Shown: positions 18,467 through 27,354 of the stretch, piece after piece | How positions within the stretch are numbered: position 1 is the stretch's first letter | Layout of the letters: the number at the start of each line of letters is the position of its first letter | From: Terriglobus roseus | Lineage (GTDB): Bacteria > Acidobacteriota > Terriglobia > Terriglobales > Acidobacteriaceae | DNA length: 64,000 bases | Direction of reading: 5' to 3' | Assembly: GCF_900105625.1 (NCBI RefSeq) | Contig: NZ_FNSD01000001.1 | Location: 1,922,001-1,986,000 of the forward strand | Notes under the pieces: model-generated | Databases searched by the model: none | Told to the model about the DNA's origin: nothing | The model's input: the letters and a program-made list of their open reading frames with translations, nothing else | Made by a program: the position numbers and the translations under genes

Positions 18467-19510
18467 ATGTCACTCCTTTCATGGCTCAAACGCCCGGCTG
18501 CTTCCACCCCTGACAGATTCGGCTTTGCCGTGGTCGGCCTTGGCCACATTGCGGGCTATTTCCTGGACGCCCTGCGCGATTCGCCAACCGTCGCCGTCCC
18601 GGCGCTTGTCAGCGGAGACGCATCAAAAGCGACTTCGATGGCTAAAAAGTATGGAGCGACCCGCACCTATACTTATGCGGACTTCGACCGCATCGCCGAC
18701 GACCCCGCTATCCACGCCGTCTACCTGGCGCTACCGGTCAGCCAGCATCGCGAGTTCACGGAGCGAGCCGCCGCCGCGGGCAAGCACGTACTGTGCGAAA
18801 AGCCCATGGCCCCGACCGCGGCTGATGCCCGAGCCATGATTGCTGCCTGCGCCGCAGCGAACGTGCGCCTTAGCATCGCCTATCGCTGTCCCTTCGACCC
18901 GGCCCATCAACAGGCCCGCAGGCTCGTGCAGGATGGAGCACTTGGAGAGACGGCCAGCCTCCACATCGCCTCCGGCTTCGGCTTCGAGCTGAAGCCGGGC
19001 TGGCGCACGGAGCCGGGACTTGCCGGGGGAGGATCCCTCTACGACGTCGGCATCTATCCGCTCAACGCCTCGCGCTACCTGCTGGGCGAAGATCCGAACG
19101 CTGTGCCGTACGCCAAGGCAATGACCGACGCGCAGGGGCTGGAACGCTCTGTCGCCTGGACGAGCAGCTTCCCTTCCGGCGCCCGTGCAGACTGCCGATC
19201 GTCCTACGTGCAGGAAATTGCCGACACGCTCCGCATTGAGGGCGAGCATGGCTGGCTTGAGCTGAATCCAGCGTTCACCCATCGCGGTCGATTGCATCTG
19301 CGCGGCAGCTATACCGGCGCCGACGGACGCAAAGTCGCCCTTGACGCCCCCTCACCGAGGAGCCTGCCATCGCACTTCCGTCTTGAGGCGGAGCATCTGG
19401 GTGCAGTGGTCCGTGAGGGAGTGGAACTGATCACACCCGGCGAGGACGGCCTTGCCGACATGGTTGCCATGGAGGCGATCTACGCTGCTGCGGGCGTCCG
19501 GCTACCATAA
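18467..19510 (+). CDS. Gfo/Idh/MocA-family NAD(P)-dependent oxidoreductase
   Basis: 347 residues from the ATG at 18467; an in-frame ATG 12 codons upstream lacks family sequence. The Rossmann domain opens with FAVVGLGHIAGYFLDAL. Further motifs are AVYLALPVSQHREFTERAA and the signature GKHVLCEKPMA, in which EKP is the catalytic motif. The C-terminal domain has GGGSLYDVGIYPLNASRYLLG. It resembles glucose-fructose oxidoreductase-like proteins acting on sugars. TTGTTC (18431-18436) and TACGCT (18453-18458) could form a promoter leaving almost no leader. It ends four bases before the yceH start, so the two form an operon. The substrate is unknown. Confidence 0.9.
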   Translation: MSLLSWLKRPAASTPDRFGFAVVGLGHIAGYFLDALRDSPTVAVPALVSGDASKATSMAKKYGATRTYTYADFDRIADDPAIHAVYLALPVSQHREFTERAAAAGKHVLCEKPMAPTAADARAMIAACAAANVRLSIAYRCPFDPAHQQARRLVQDGALGETASLHIASGFGFELKPGWRTEPGLAGGGSLYDVGIYPLNASRYLLGEDPNAVPYAKAMTDAQGLERSVAWTSSFPSGARADCRSSYVQEIADTLRIEGEHGWLELNPAFTHRGRLHLRGSYTGADGRKVALDAPSPRSLPSHFRLEAEHLGAVVREGVELITPGEDGLADMVAMEAIYAAAGVRLP

Positions 19511-19514
19511 CCCC

Positions 19515-20162
19515 ATGCAACTCACTGCCATTGAAGTCCGCGTCCTGGGCGCACTGATCGAGAAGGAAATCACCACGCCGGAATACTATCCGCTCTCGCT
19601 GAATGCGTTGCTTGCCGCCTGCAACCAGAAGAGTTCGCGCGATCCGGTGATGACGCTGGAAGAAGCAGATGTCCGCACTGCGCTGCGATCACTGGAGGAT
19701 GCGGAGCTGGTTTCAGTCGACCACGGCAGCCGCGTGCAGCGCTATGAACACCGCGCACGCACCGTCTTTCAACTGCGCCGCGATGAGACCGCGTTGCTCG
19801 CATTGCTGCTGTTGCGCGGTCCGCAGACACCCGGCGAATTGCGCAGCCGGGCCGACCGGATGCACAGCTTTGACGGGCTGGATGCAGTCGTCTCCGCGCT
19901 CAGCCGTATGTGCGCACCGACGGAGCAGCGTGCGGAGCCGATTGCGGTTCTGCTGGCGCGCCAGCCGGGATCGAAAGAGCAGCGTTATGCCCACACGCTG
20001 GGCGACCCGGCCGAGCTTGCGGTGGCTGCCGCGACCACTGCTGCCGTGCCGGTGGAAGCGTCCGGAGGCGCGTCCCTGGCGGGTCGGGTGAGCCAGTTGG
20101 AGGCGGAAGTTGCCGACTTGAAAGCCGCAGTGCAGCGGCTGGTGGAGCAGCTTGGTGGGTAG
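19515..20162 (+). CDS. yceH: YceH family protein (DUF480)
   Basis: 215 residues from the ATG at 19515, four bases after the upstream stop. It has the family's conserved pattern: LTAIEVRVLGALIEKEITTP, YYPLSLNALLAACNQKS, RDPVMTLEEADVRTALRSLE, and a second winged-helix half with ALLALLLLRGPQTPGELRSR. The C-terminus is a short coiled coil (VSQLEAEVADLKAAVQRL) as in other members. The fold is two winged-helix domains; the biochemical role is not established. The call is strong because the motifs are diagnostic. Confidence 0.93.
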   Translation: MQLTAIEVRVLGALIEKEITTPEYYPLSLNALLAACNQKSSRDPVMTLEEADVRTALRSLEDAELVSVDHGSRVQRYEHRARTVFQLRRDETALLALLLLRGPQTPGELRSRADRMHSFDGLDAVVSALSRMCAPTEQRAEPIAVLLARQPGSKEQRYAHTLGDPAELAVAAATTAAVPVEASGGASLAGRVSQLEAEVADLKAAVQRLVEQLGG

Positions 20163-20352
20163 TTTTTGCAGGTTGAGAAACGCTAGACTCGCCCCAATCG
20201 GAAACGTCGCAAAATTGTAATCAGCTGTGGTACGCTATTCGCAATCGTTTGACCCTCAGTTAAGGTTCTTTGCTCGCCCTGCCCAAAACGCACTTGCAAA
20301 ACCGTATTGAGATTCAACGAAACACAAGACGTAACAGGACAGGGACAGGCAA
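20163..20352 (+). promoter_or_regulatory. Promoter and long leader of the cold-shock gene
   Basis: 190 bases without a reading frame before cspA. The last 100 are A-rich and probably an untranslated leader, as in other cspA genes whose leader responds to temperature. AGGGACAGG before the ATG is the likely ribosome-binding site. I cannot place the promoter with confidence. Confidence 0.4.
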
Positions 20353-20553
20353 ATGGAACAGGGTAATGTGAAGTGGTTCAACGATGCTAAGGGCTTCGGA
20401 TTCATCTCGCGCGATAACGGCGAGGACGTATTCGTCCACCACACCGCCATCCAGTCGCAGGGCTTCCGCTCGCTGCAGGAAGGCCAACGCGTCACCTTCA
20501 ATGTAGTGAAGGGACCGAAGGGCTGGCAGGCTGAGAACGTTTCGCCGGCGTAA
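20353..20553 (+). CDS. cspA: Cold-shock domain protein (CspA family)
   Basis: 66 residues, a single cold-shock OB-fold domain of standard length. The RNA-binding motifs are [19 protein letters not shown] (RNP1, KGFGFI) and [10 protein letters not shown] (RNP2, VFVHH). It binds single-stranded RNA and nucleic acids as a chaperone. It has a long leader and its own terminator directly downstream. Small, intact and unmistakable. Confidence 0.97.
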   Translation: MEQGNVKWFNDAKGFGFISRDNGEDVFVHHTAIQSQGFRSLQEGQRVTFNVVKGPKGWQAENVSPA

Positions 20554-20589
20554 ACTACGCCCGACCGTTCCGCAACCAAAGATCACACC

Positions 20590-20622
20590 AAAGGACGGCA
20601 TAAGCCGTCCTTTGGCCGTTTT
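20590..20622 (+). terminator. Terminator of the cold-shock gene
   Basis: A perfect 10-base stem AAAGGACGGC / GCCGTCCTTT (20590-20599, 20604-20613) with an ATAA loop, then GGCCGTTTT. Confidence 0.85.
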
Positions 20623-20685
20623 AGCCTCGGTCCCCTTGTTGTAAGCCACCTCTCGCGCCGAAGACGAGGCAATCCGCTCGCGCCA

Positions 20686-20713
20686 CTGACCGCCTCCCCC
20701 CCAGGCGTAGAAT
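20686..20713 (+). promoter_or_regulatory. Possible promoter upstream of the 20930 gene
   Basis: CTGACC (20686-20691) and TAGAAT (20708-20713) are 16 bases apart. If used, they give an untranslated leader of about 210 bases with several GC-rich palindromes before the gene at 20930. Only a guess from box similarity. Confidence 0.3.
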
Positions 20714-20929
20714 GGTGGAAGTCCTTCCGTGAGCCAAGGCGCAGCCCACAGAGCTGCCGGGCCGGTCAGCTTTCACATATTTTCCCCGGCCTCTTCCGCG
20801 ACTGCCATTTTCGGCATCCAAGACTTCATACGCTGCAAGCGGCAAATCCACACAGGGTCGCCGCGACCCAGTTCCTCATTTTGAAAACCTAGTTATTTGG
20901 CCGCCAACGGCCCAGGAGCATCCCAACTG

Positions 20930-21409
20930 ATGCGTACTGTTGTGCAGGATAAGTATTTCCTCCGTGATCTTCATCGTGAGATCGACCTTTACGACCGCAA
21001 GCTGATCCACCTGCTGAAGCATGAGGTCTTTGCGACCGAAGCTCTGCGTGATGCCGCCGTGCGCAAGCTCTCCACGAAGCGTGAGTCCCTGGCAGCTACA
21101 GCCCGGACCCTCGTCGAGTCCGGCATTGAATTCCATGACAATGATCTTCCGCGCTCCTTCCGCCCTGAAGGTTGGGTAGGCGCACCGGCCGACACCGAGT
21201 CGTCCCCTGCAGAAGTCGCAGTGGCCAGCGCGTCGCTCGGCACCACGACCGCTCCCACCTCAGCATTCGGCACGCAGGTCGCAAACCTGCAGCGCCAGGC
21301 CCTGCGCGAGGAAGAGTCGCCACTGGCGACCGCTCTCGGATCCTGGCAGGACGACCTGGCTGCTTACAAGAAGAAGCGCCAGAAGACCGCGGTAGCCACG
21401 GCCGTTTAG
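20930..21409 (+). CDS. Hypothetical protein, helical, conserved-looking
   Basis: 159 residues from the ATG at 20930, with AGGAG 11 bases upstream; a TTG 11 codons earlier is less likely. I do not recognise a family. Residues 1-65 look like two or three helices with charged heptads (DKYFLRDLHREIDLYDRKLIHLL). The middle is a disordered Pro/Ala/Thr/Ser linker, and residues 118-159 are helical and end in a very basic stretch (AYKKKRQKTAV). There is no signal peptide or membrane segment, so it is cytoplasmic and possibly nucleic-acid binding. The gpx gene follows 152 bases later on the same strand. Confidence 0.75.
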   Translation: MRTVVQDKYFLRDLHREIDLYDRKLIHLLKHEVFATEALRDAAVRKLSTKRESLAATARTLVESGIEFHDNDLPRSFRPEGWVGAPADTESSPAEVAVASASLGTTTAPTSAFGTQVANLQRQALREEESPLATALGSWQDDLAAYKKKRQKTAVATAV

Positions 21410-21561
21410 CCACTCTCGTAAGGGATGCACGTCATCCCTGCATCAAGCGAAGGGATCTGCCCATCGTCTGTCACCGGCATACAAGCCGGCGCCGGCAGCA
21501 AGCAGATCCCTTCCCTGCGTTTTACCGCAACCCATCCGCCGCGGAGAGTATCTATACGTCT

Positions 21562-22116
21562 ATGGCAACCGATCTCTATAGCATTCCCGTCACGAAAATC
21601 GATGGCAGCGACGCCTCGCTCGGCGACTATCGCGGCAAGGTTCTCCTGGTCGTCAACGTAGCCAGCAAGTGCGGCCTGACACCGCAGTACGACGCGCTGG
21701 AGAAGACCTACGCTCGCTTTCACGATGCAGGCTTTGAGGTGCTGGGCTTCCCGGCGAACGACTTCGGCGCACAGGAGCCCGGATCCAACGAAGAGATTGC
21801 CCAGTTCTGCCGCGGCACCTTCGGCGCCAGCTTCCCCATGTACTCGAAGATCCCGGTAACCGGCCCGTCCAAGCACCCGCTCTATGCCGCGTTGACTGAG
21901 GCCATTCCGGAGTCCACTGGCGAAGGCAAAGCAGGCTTCATCGAGGGCCTGATCCGCTTCGGCGCGAAGCCGAATCCGGAACCGGAGATCCTGTGGAACT
22001 TTGAAAAGTTCCTGATCGGCCGCGACGGCAAGCCCGTAGCCCGCTTCTCGCCTGACACCCTGCCCGATGCACCACAGGTCACAAGCGCGATCGAAGCGGA
22101 ACTAGACAAGAAGTAA
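21562..22116 (+). CDS. Glutathione peroxidase-family (probably thioredoxin-dependent) peroxidase
   Basis: 184 residues from the ATG at 21562; the open frame upstream of it is unrelated. The peroxidatic residue is a cysteine, C37 in NVASKCGLTPQY. The Gln of FGAQEPGSNEE and the Trp-Asn of ILWNFEKFLIGRDG complete the catalytic tetrad. C83, 46 residues later, fits the resolving cysteine of two-cysteine members that use thioredoxin, while the usual FPCNQ cysteine is replaced (FPAND). It removes organic and hydrogen peroxides in the cytoplasm. No signal peptide is present. A hairpin terminator follows. Confidence 0.92.
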   Translation: MATDLYSIPVTKIDGSDASLGDYRGKVLLVVNVASKCGLTPQYDALEKTYARFHDAGFEVLGFPANDFGAQEPGSNEEIAQFCRGTFGASFPMYSKIPVTGPSKHPLYAALTEAIPESTGEGKAGFIEGLIRFGAKPNPEPEILWNFEKFLIGRDGKPVARFSPDTLPDAPQVTSAIEAELDKK

Positions 22117-22139
22117 GAGAACGATGTGAAAGCCCGGCG

Positions 22140-22167
22140 GCCCACGTCTCGCGTGTGAGACGTGGGC
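22140..22167. terminator. Hairpin between convergent genes
   Basis: An 11-base perfect stem (22140-22150 with 22157-22167, GCCCACGTCTC / GAGACGTGGGC) between the converging peroxidase and LprI-like genes. The T-tracts are weak on both sides. Confidence 0.65.
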
Positions 22168-22171
22168 ACCT

Positions 22172-23233
22172 TTACGGAGTGACAAATCCCGCCGCCAGCA
22201 CCGGCTTCAATTGCTCCCAGGGCAGCACCGCATCCTCCGGCTGGGCCACGCGAGGCGCGATGGTGTAATCGGGATAGCCGATGTGGAGGCCATCCTTCTC
22301 CAACGTCCAGTTCGTGGGATCGGCGATGACCTTTTGCAGATCGGGAGCACTGGGGCCGTTCACCTGTTCGAACAGATACTGCTTCCCGGACCACTTCTGC
22401 AACTGATCCCAGCAAAGCGCTCCTACAATCTGCTTCCACGCCTCCCCTGCGAAGACATCCTCGGCACGCAGCGTGCGCTTTGCATCCAGCAGCCAGGTCA
22501 TCGACTCGGAAGTCTCAAAGGGATGAGCGGCTCCGTGTCCCATACCGTTCGCGTGCAGCATGGCCGTCACGCGCCCATGGTCCACGCTGCGTAGATGCGC
22601 TTCCAGCGTTGTGTCCTGCGCCTCCGCCATCTCGTCCACCCATGAGAACGGCAGCTTGCGCTTGCCCTGCACAGTTCCCTGCTGCTCGCCCGCACCGGCC
22701 ATCCTCAGCATGTGAGCTTCCACCGCTGCGCTCCACGCGATCCATGCTGGATCGTCCGAGTCTGCGCGCGGCCAGCTTGCCTGCAGCGTGCCAAATCCCG
22801 GGATCTCTGGTGTGCCGAAAGCTTCCTCCGCCTGCACCGGCATCGCCAGGAACTGCGTGCGCTTCAGCAGTGTCAGACCATCGACCACGGAGATTGCAGA
22901 ACGGAGCTGCTTCGCGCGGTCCGCGTACAGCGGTTGCAGACATGCAGCGGCCTTCGGATGTTCTGGCTCATCCACCTTGCAGACCTGCTGGGACCAGGCC
23001 AGCCACTGCACCTGGTCGGCCCGCAAAAGCCCAATGCCAGCGGACGACAAGCGGGGCAAACCGGCACGATACGCCGCGGCCATGCCCGAGTCCGCGGCAC
23101 TGAGCTTCGCGTCGCCACAGATAACTTTCTCAATGGGACGTACGGCTTTCGCGCAGTCGAAACTTGCAGCGTAAGACGACACACAGGAGGCAGCGAGCGC
23201 GGCAAAGACCAGCGCGATGGGACGGAGTGACAT
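22172..23233 (-). CDS. Secreted LprI-like/DUF3298-type protein
   Basis: 353 residues from the ATG at 23233, with GGAAG six bases upstream. A signal peptide (ALVFAALAASCVSSYAA) is followed by FDCAKAVRPIEKVICGD and LSAADSGMAAAYRAGL, the cysteine-spaced pattern of LprI/lysozyme-inhibitor-like domains (cysteines pair at the start and at QQVCKVDE). The C-terminal 180 residues end in GLHIGYPDYTIAPRVAQPE and VLPWEQLKPVL, the pattern of the RsiV-like DUF3298 domain. Both domains bind lysozyme in known proteins, so defence against host or competitor lysozyme is possible. This is inferred from fold resemblance only. Confidence 0.75.
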   Translation of the reverse strand: MSLRPIALVFAALAASCVSSYAASFDCAKAVRPIEKVICGDAKLSAADSGMAAAYRAGLPRLSSAGIGLLRADQVQWLAWSQQVCKVDEPEHPKAAACLQPLYADRAKQLRSAISVVDGLTLLKRTQFLAMPVQAEEAFGTPEIPGFGTLQASWPRADSDDPAWIAWSAAVEAHMLRMAGAGEQQGTVQGKRKLPFSWVDEMAEAQDTTLEAHLRSVDHGRVTAMLHANGMGHGAAHPFETSESMTWLLDAKRTLRAEDVFAGEAWKQIVGALCWDQLQKWSGKQYLFEQVNGPSAPDLQKVIADPTNWTLEKDGLHIGYPDYTIAPRVAQPEDAVLPWEQLKPVLAAGFVTP

Positions 23234-23304
23234 ATTCGGCTTCCACAACTCCTGGGACTGCTGATGCAAGATACACCCGAGTCACAACGTCGGGGCAAAG
23301 CGAA

Positions 23305-23330
23305 AGCGCCGCCCGGTTGGGACGGCGCTT
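23305..23330 (-). terminator. Terminator of the glycine-zipper gene
   Basis: AAGCGCCG (23305-23312) pairs with CGGCGCTT (23323-23330). On the minus strand TTCGCTTTG follows. It is 20 bases past the stop at 23350. Confidence 0.65.
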
Positions 23331-23349
23331 CGGGTACATCCACTCACGC

Positions 23350-23682
23350 CTAGTAGCGACGGCCGCGCGAGTCATAACGAGCTTCATCGCGATGACGCTT
23401 GTTTGCATTGGCGTTGCCAACCAGAGCGCCGCCACCGGCACCCAGTGCGCCACCGATCAATGCGCCCTTACCGCCGCCCACGAGTGCACCGATACCAGCA
23501 CCGCCTGCGCCGCCGATCAGCGCGCCCTTGCCTGCGCCGATACCGCTATGACGCTTGTGGCGACGTCCGTGGCTGTCGCGGTAGTACTGCTGCGCGTGTG
23601 CGTCCGTCGTCATTACCAGCGGCGCCGTTGCGCCAAACATCATCACTGCACTCAGAACCAGACCCGTAAGTTTGTTGCGCAT
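23350..23682 (-). CDS. Small secreted glycine-zipper protein (YMGG-like)
   Basis: 110 residues from the ATG at 23682, with AGGGAGAG upstream. A signal peptide ends near TTDAHAQ. The mature protein has a basic Tyr/His/Arg head (YYRDSHGRRHKRHSG), then two glycine-zipper repeats built on GKGALIGGAGGAGIGALVGG, and a charged tail (NANANKRHRDEARYDSRG). Such zippers insert into or pack against membranes and are common in outer-membrane lipoproteins. A paralogue with the same build lies at 31532-31921. The function is unknown. Confidence 0.85.
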   Translation of the reverse strand: MRNKLTGLVLSAVMMFGATAPLVMTTDAHAQQYYRDSHGRRHKRHSGIGAGKGALIGGAGGAGIGALVGGGKGALIGGALGAGGGALVGNANANKRHRDEARYDSRGRRY

Positions 23683-24028
23683 CTCTAGAACTCTCCCTTG
23701 CCGCAAGGAAGCGGCTTACCACTTTTCTGCATACTGAAAGATAGATGCGTCGTGCCGTACGTGCGAGGCCTGACACACCGCATAAATTGCAGAAATTGCA
23801 AGAAGCACGCAGGTGCGCTGCGCCGCCGCACCAACCCCTGCCAGCAGACGTGTTACCGTGGCAATCAACACTCCGCACAGCGACTGACGGTATGCTGTCG
23901 AAGTGCCAGCCAAAGCCAGGCGCCCACCCCTGCGCTGCTTTGCGGTCCGGACACAAAATCAGAAAGCATCATGGTGGCGAATCGGATTCGCTGCCTACCT
24001 GGCTTCGCAGAGGGGGAACTGCAAAGAA

Positions 24029-26236
24029 ATGCCGCATAACTCCGTTGCCACAAGGAGAACTCTCACAGCGCTGCTGATACTGTCTCTGGTTCCGCTGCTG
24101 TATTTCGCCCCATCGCTCCTGACCCGCGCCTTCTCATCCAGCTATCTTCCCCATGGCGTCTGCTACATGTGGGACAGGCAATTGCTCGGCTTCAGTGTCT
24201 CGGCCGATGCCGTCATCTTTCTCTCGTATGTTGCCATCGCATCGATGCTGACATGGATCGCCTACCGCAACCGCCGGGAGATTCCCTTCGGCGGAATGTT
24301 TGCTGCATTCGGTGCTTTCATCGTCGCCTGCGGCCTGACGCACCTGATGGACATCATCGTCCTGTGGCATCCGTACTACTGGCTCGCCGTAGACATCAAG
24401 ATCATTACGGCCGTTGCCTCTGCCATCACAGCCTGCCTGCTGCCTCCGTTGGCGCCAGCCCTTCGCAGCATGGTGAAGGCAGCCGCCATCTCGAAGAAGG
24501 CGCAGGCCGAACGGGAACAGGCGCATGCCTTCACCCGCTCCATCATTGACAGCTCCTCCTTCAGCATCATCGTGACCGATCGCAACGGAACCATCGTCTC
24601 CGCGAATCCGGCCTCCGAGCGCATGCTCTGGTACACCACGGCTGAGCTTACGTCGAACCAGAACATTGCATCGCTCATTCCCCAGCAGGAGATCACTGCA
24701 CGCGCAGCCGAACTCACCGACGACCTGGGGCAGGCCACTCCGCCGGATGCCAGGGCACTGATGGCACGCGCAGGCATGGGCCTTATCGATGAAGGCGACT
24801 GGACCTTCGTCCGCAAGGATGGATCCACCATCCCCATCCGGCTCACGGTGTCAGCTCACTCCGGTGTCAGTGGCGTTGAGGGTTATATCTTCACTGCCTT
24901 CGACATCACGGAGCGGCTGCGCAGCCAGGAATACCTTCGCCACGTCGCCACGCATGATGCACTGACCGGTCTGCCCACGCGTGTGCTCTTCCGCGATCGG
25001 CTTGATGTTGCACTGGGCCGCGCTCGCCGCTATCAGCAGGCCGTCGCCGTCATCATGATTGACCTCGACAACTTCAAACGGATCAACGACTCCATGGGTC
25101 ACCAGGCCGGTGATGAGGTCCTGGTCACCGTAGCCCAGCGGCTCCGCGACGCCGTGCGTGTGACCGACACCGTCGCACGCATGGGCGGCGACGAATTCGT
25201 CGTCATCCTCAGCGATCTTCGCGAACCGAAGGTCGGCGGCCAGCTTGCACAGAACCTGCTCGACTGCCTCGCCGTTCCCATCGTCGTCAACCAGCAGGAG
25301 ATCGTCGTCACGGCCAGCATGGGCATTTGTACCGACACCGTAAATGCCGACGCCGTCTCCATTCTCAAGAACGCGGACCTCGCACTCTATCGCTCCAAGA
25401 CCAATGGCAAGAACCAGGTCTACTGGTACACGGAAAACATGAAGCATGCGACCATCGAAAAGTTGCAGCTGGAAACCAACCTGCGGCTGGCGATCGAGCG
25501 TGACGAACTTACTCTGCACTACCAGCCGCAATTCTCACTCAAGACCGGCGCATGCACCGGCATGGAAGCACTCCTGCGCTGGGAGCGCAAAGGCCATGGC
25601 GTCATCATGCCAAGCGAGTTCATACCGCTGGCCGAAGAGACAGGACTGATCGTCCCCATCGGCAACTGGGTATTGCACCGAGCCTGCCTGGAAGCCGTTC
25701 ACCTCTTTCAGCAACTCGGGAAGAACCTGACCGTCGCGGTCAATATCTCGCCGCGACAGTTTCTCGATAAGAGCCTCTTACGGAATATTGAGATGGCACT
25801 TAGAAACAGCGGCCTGGCGCCCGGCTCCCTCGAGTTGGAAATTACAGAAAACATCCTGATGCATGACGAAGAATCTCTTGTGCTGCTGGAACGCGTACGC
25901 GACCTCGGCGTGCGCGTCTCCATCGACGACTTCGGCACAGGCTTCTCCTCCATGGCCTACATCACACGCTTCTCCATCGATCGGCTCAAGATCGATCAGT
26001 CCTTTGTTCGCAACGCCACCACCGACGCCGGCAACGGAGCCGTCATCACCGCAATCATCGCCATGGCACACGGCCTTGGCGTGGAAGTGCTGGCCGAAGG
26101 CGTCGAGACCGCGGAGCAACTCGGCTTCCTGCTGCAGCATGGCTGCGACGCAGCACAGGGCTACCACTTCTCCCCACCGGTCGTAGCGTCAGAGATGATC
26201 CAGCACTTCAGCCCACGCAAATTTCCAACCGCCTGA
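24029..26236 (+). CDS. GGDEF-EAL c-di-GMP protein with ethylene-receptor-like membrane domain and PAS
   Basis: 735 residues from the ATG at 24029, preceded by GAGGGGGAA. Residues 12-150 hold four likely membrane helices. Helices two to four match the copper/ethylene-binding domain of plant ETR1: D60, Y67, I98, C101 and H105 (AFGAFIVACGLTHLMD), with the ETR proline replaced by A71. A PAS domain (about 168-285) is followed by a GGDEF domain with an intact GGDEF at 386-390 and an RxxD inhibitory site five residues before it. The EAL domain has E513-A-L, DDFGTG and LAEGVET, all intact, so both cyclase and phosphodiesterase activities are possible. It is a stand-alone gene. What it senses is inferred only from the helix motif. 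Confidence 0.93.
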   Translation: MPHNSVATRRTLTALLILSLVPLLYFAPSLLTRAFSSSYLPHGVCYMWDRQLLGFSVSADAVIFLSYVAIASMLTWIAYRNRREIPFGGMFAAFGAFIVACGLTHLMDIIVLWHPYYWLAVDIKIITAVASAITACLLPPLAPALRSMVKAAAISKKAQAEREQAHAFTRSIIDSSSFSIIVTDRNGTIVSANPASERMLWYTTAELTSNQNIASLIPQQEITARAAELTDDLGQATPPDARALMARAGMGLIDEGDWTFVRKDGSTIPIRLTVSAHSGVSGVEGYIFTAFDITERLRSQEYLRHVATHDALTGLPTRVLFRDRLDVALGRARRYQQAVAVIMIDLDNFKRINDSMGHQAGDEVLVTVAQRLRDAVRVTDTVARMGGDEFVVILSDLREPKVGGQLAQNLLDCLAVPIVVNQQEIVVTASMGICTDTVNADAVSILKNADLALYRSKTNGKNQVYWYTENMKHATIEKLQLETNLRLAIERDELTLHYQPQFSLKTGACTGMEALLRWERKGHGVIMPSEFIPLAEETGLIVPIGNWVLHRACLEAVHLFQQLGKNLTVAVNISPRQFLDKSLLRNIEMALRNSGLAPGSLELEITENILMHDEESLVLLERVRDLGVRVSIDDFGTGFSSMAYITRFSIDRLKIDQSFVRNATTDAGNGAVITAIIAMAHGLGVEVLAEGVETAEQLGFLLQHGCDAAQGYHFSPPVVASEMIQHFSPRKFPTA

Positions 26237-26463
26237 TGCGTGCAAGGCTCGTTTCGCCTGATCGCTAACATCCGTCTTACACCGCGGACGTACTTACCCG
26301 GTACGAGCTATCTCCCTCAAACGCTTGTTATGCGGTTTCCATGACGCGTTCACGCTCGACTTTCGGGCGAGACGACAGCGCGCATGAAATATTCCTCACT
26401 TTGACCTGTACATGGCGGATGCGCTCGCATACGCTTGCCACACTCCACAAATCAGGTCCCCCA
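26237..26463 (+). promoter_or_regulatory. Intergenic region upstream of the PEGA gene
   Basis: 227 bases with no protein-like frame and no clear hairpin. It should contain the promoter for the gene at 26464; no boxes stand out. Confidence 0.3.
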
Positions 26464-27354
26464 ATGAAACCTCTTGTTGCACTGCCTCTAGCAGGCGTTC
26501 TTGCGCTTGGTCACTCTGCTTTCGCCCAGTCCGTGGCGGCTCCAATAGCCACCACCCCACAGGCCGCCACCACCGCACAGGCCGTCACCACCGCTCCCCC
26601 AGAGGTCCCGCGCGCAGCCGTTCCGAACACCCTTATGGACGGCACTTCCGTCTCTCTGCGCATCGCTGAGACGATCTCCTCAGCCGATGCGCATGTGGGA
26701 CAGATGGTGCCCTTCGAAGTGACGGAAGACGTCATCGTGCAGGGCATCACCGTCATTCCAAAGGGAAGCCCGGCGATCGCGAATGTCACCGCAGCCGAGT
26801 CAAAGAAGCGCATGGGCCGCGGCGGCAAACTCGACGTCGTCATCGACAGCGTCCGCCTCGCCGACGGCAGCAAGGTTCAACTCAGCGCCACCAAGAACAC
26901 CAGCGGCGGCGGACACGTGGGAGCCATGACCGGCGCCATGGTCGCCACCAGCATCGTCTTCTTCCCCGCCGCACCACTCTTCCTCTTCATGCACGGAAAA
27001 GACATCACCATCCCCAAGGGCACACCCATCACCGCCTTCGTAAAGGGCGACACCAAACTCGACATGGCCCGCCTGGCGCCAAAGCCTGTAACACCGACAG
27101 ACGCAACAGCAGCCACCCTTATACCCGCAGCCGCAACACTCAACACAGCCAGCCTGCAGATCGAAAGCAGCGTTCCCGGAGCTGATATCGAGATCGACGG
27201 AGCCTTCGCCGGCAACACCCCATCCACACTCGCCGTAGCGCCCGGACAACACACGATCGCAGTCAAGAAAAAGGGCTACACCGACTGGACGCGGACCATG
27301 AACGTCAGCGGGAGTGCGGTTCACTTGAAGGTGGATTTGGAGACGGCAAAGTGA
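26464..27354 (+). CDS. Secreted PEGA-domain protein
   Basis: 296 residues from the ATG at 26464. A signal peptide ends at GHSAFAQ. A Pro/Ala/Thr-rich linker leads into a beta-rich domain (residues ~55-205: VGQMVPFEVTEDVIVQG, VIPKGSPAIANVT). This resembles the secreted protein at 3616-4371. After a second linker a PEGA domain follows (residues ~230-290: IESSVPGADIEIDGAFAGN, TIAVKKKGYTDW), a surface beta-sandwich common in cell-surface proteins. A hydrophobic stretch near FFPAAPLFLFM may be buried or membrane associated. The last four bases overlap the GTG of the next gene. Confidence 0.83.
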   Translation: MKPLVALPLAGVLALGHSAFAQSVAAPIATTPQAATTAQAVTTAPPEVPRAAVPNTLMDGTSVSLRIAETISSADAHVGQMVPFEVTEDVIVQGITVIPKGSPAIANVTAAESKKRMGRGGKLDVVIDSVRLADGSKVQLSATKNTSGGGHVGAMTGAMVATSIVFFPAAPLFLFMHGKDITIPKGTPITAFVKGDTKLDMARLAPKPVTPTDATAATLIPAAATLNTASLQIESSVPGADIEIDGAFAGNTPSTLAVAPGQHTIAVKKKGYTDWTRTMNVSGSAVHLKVDLETAK

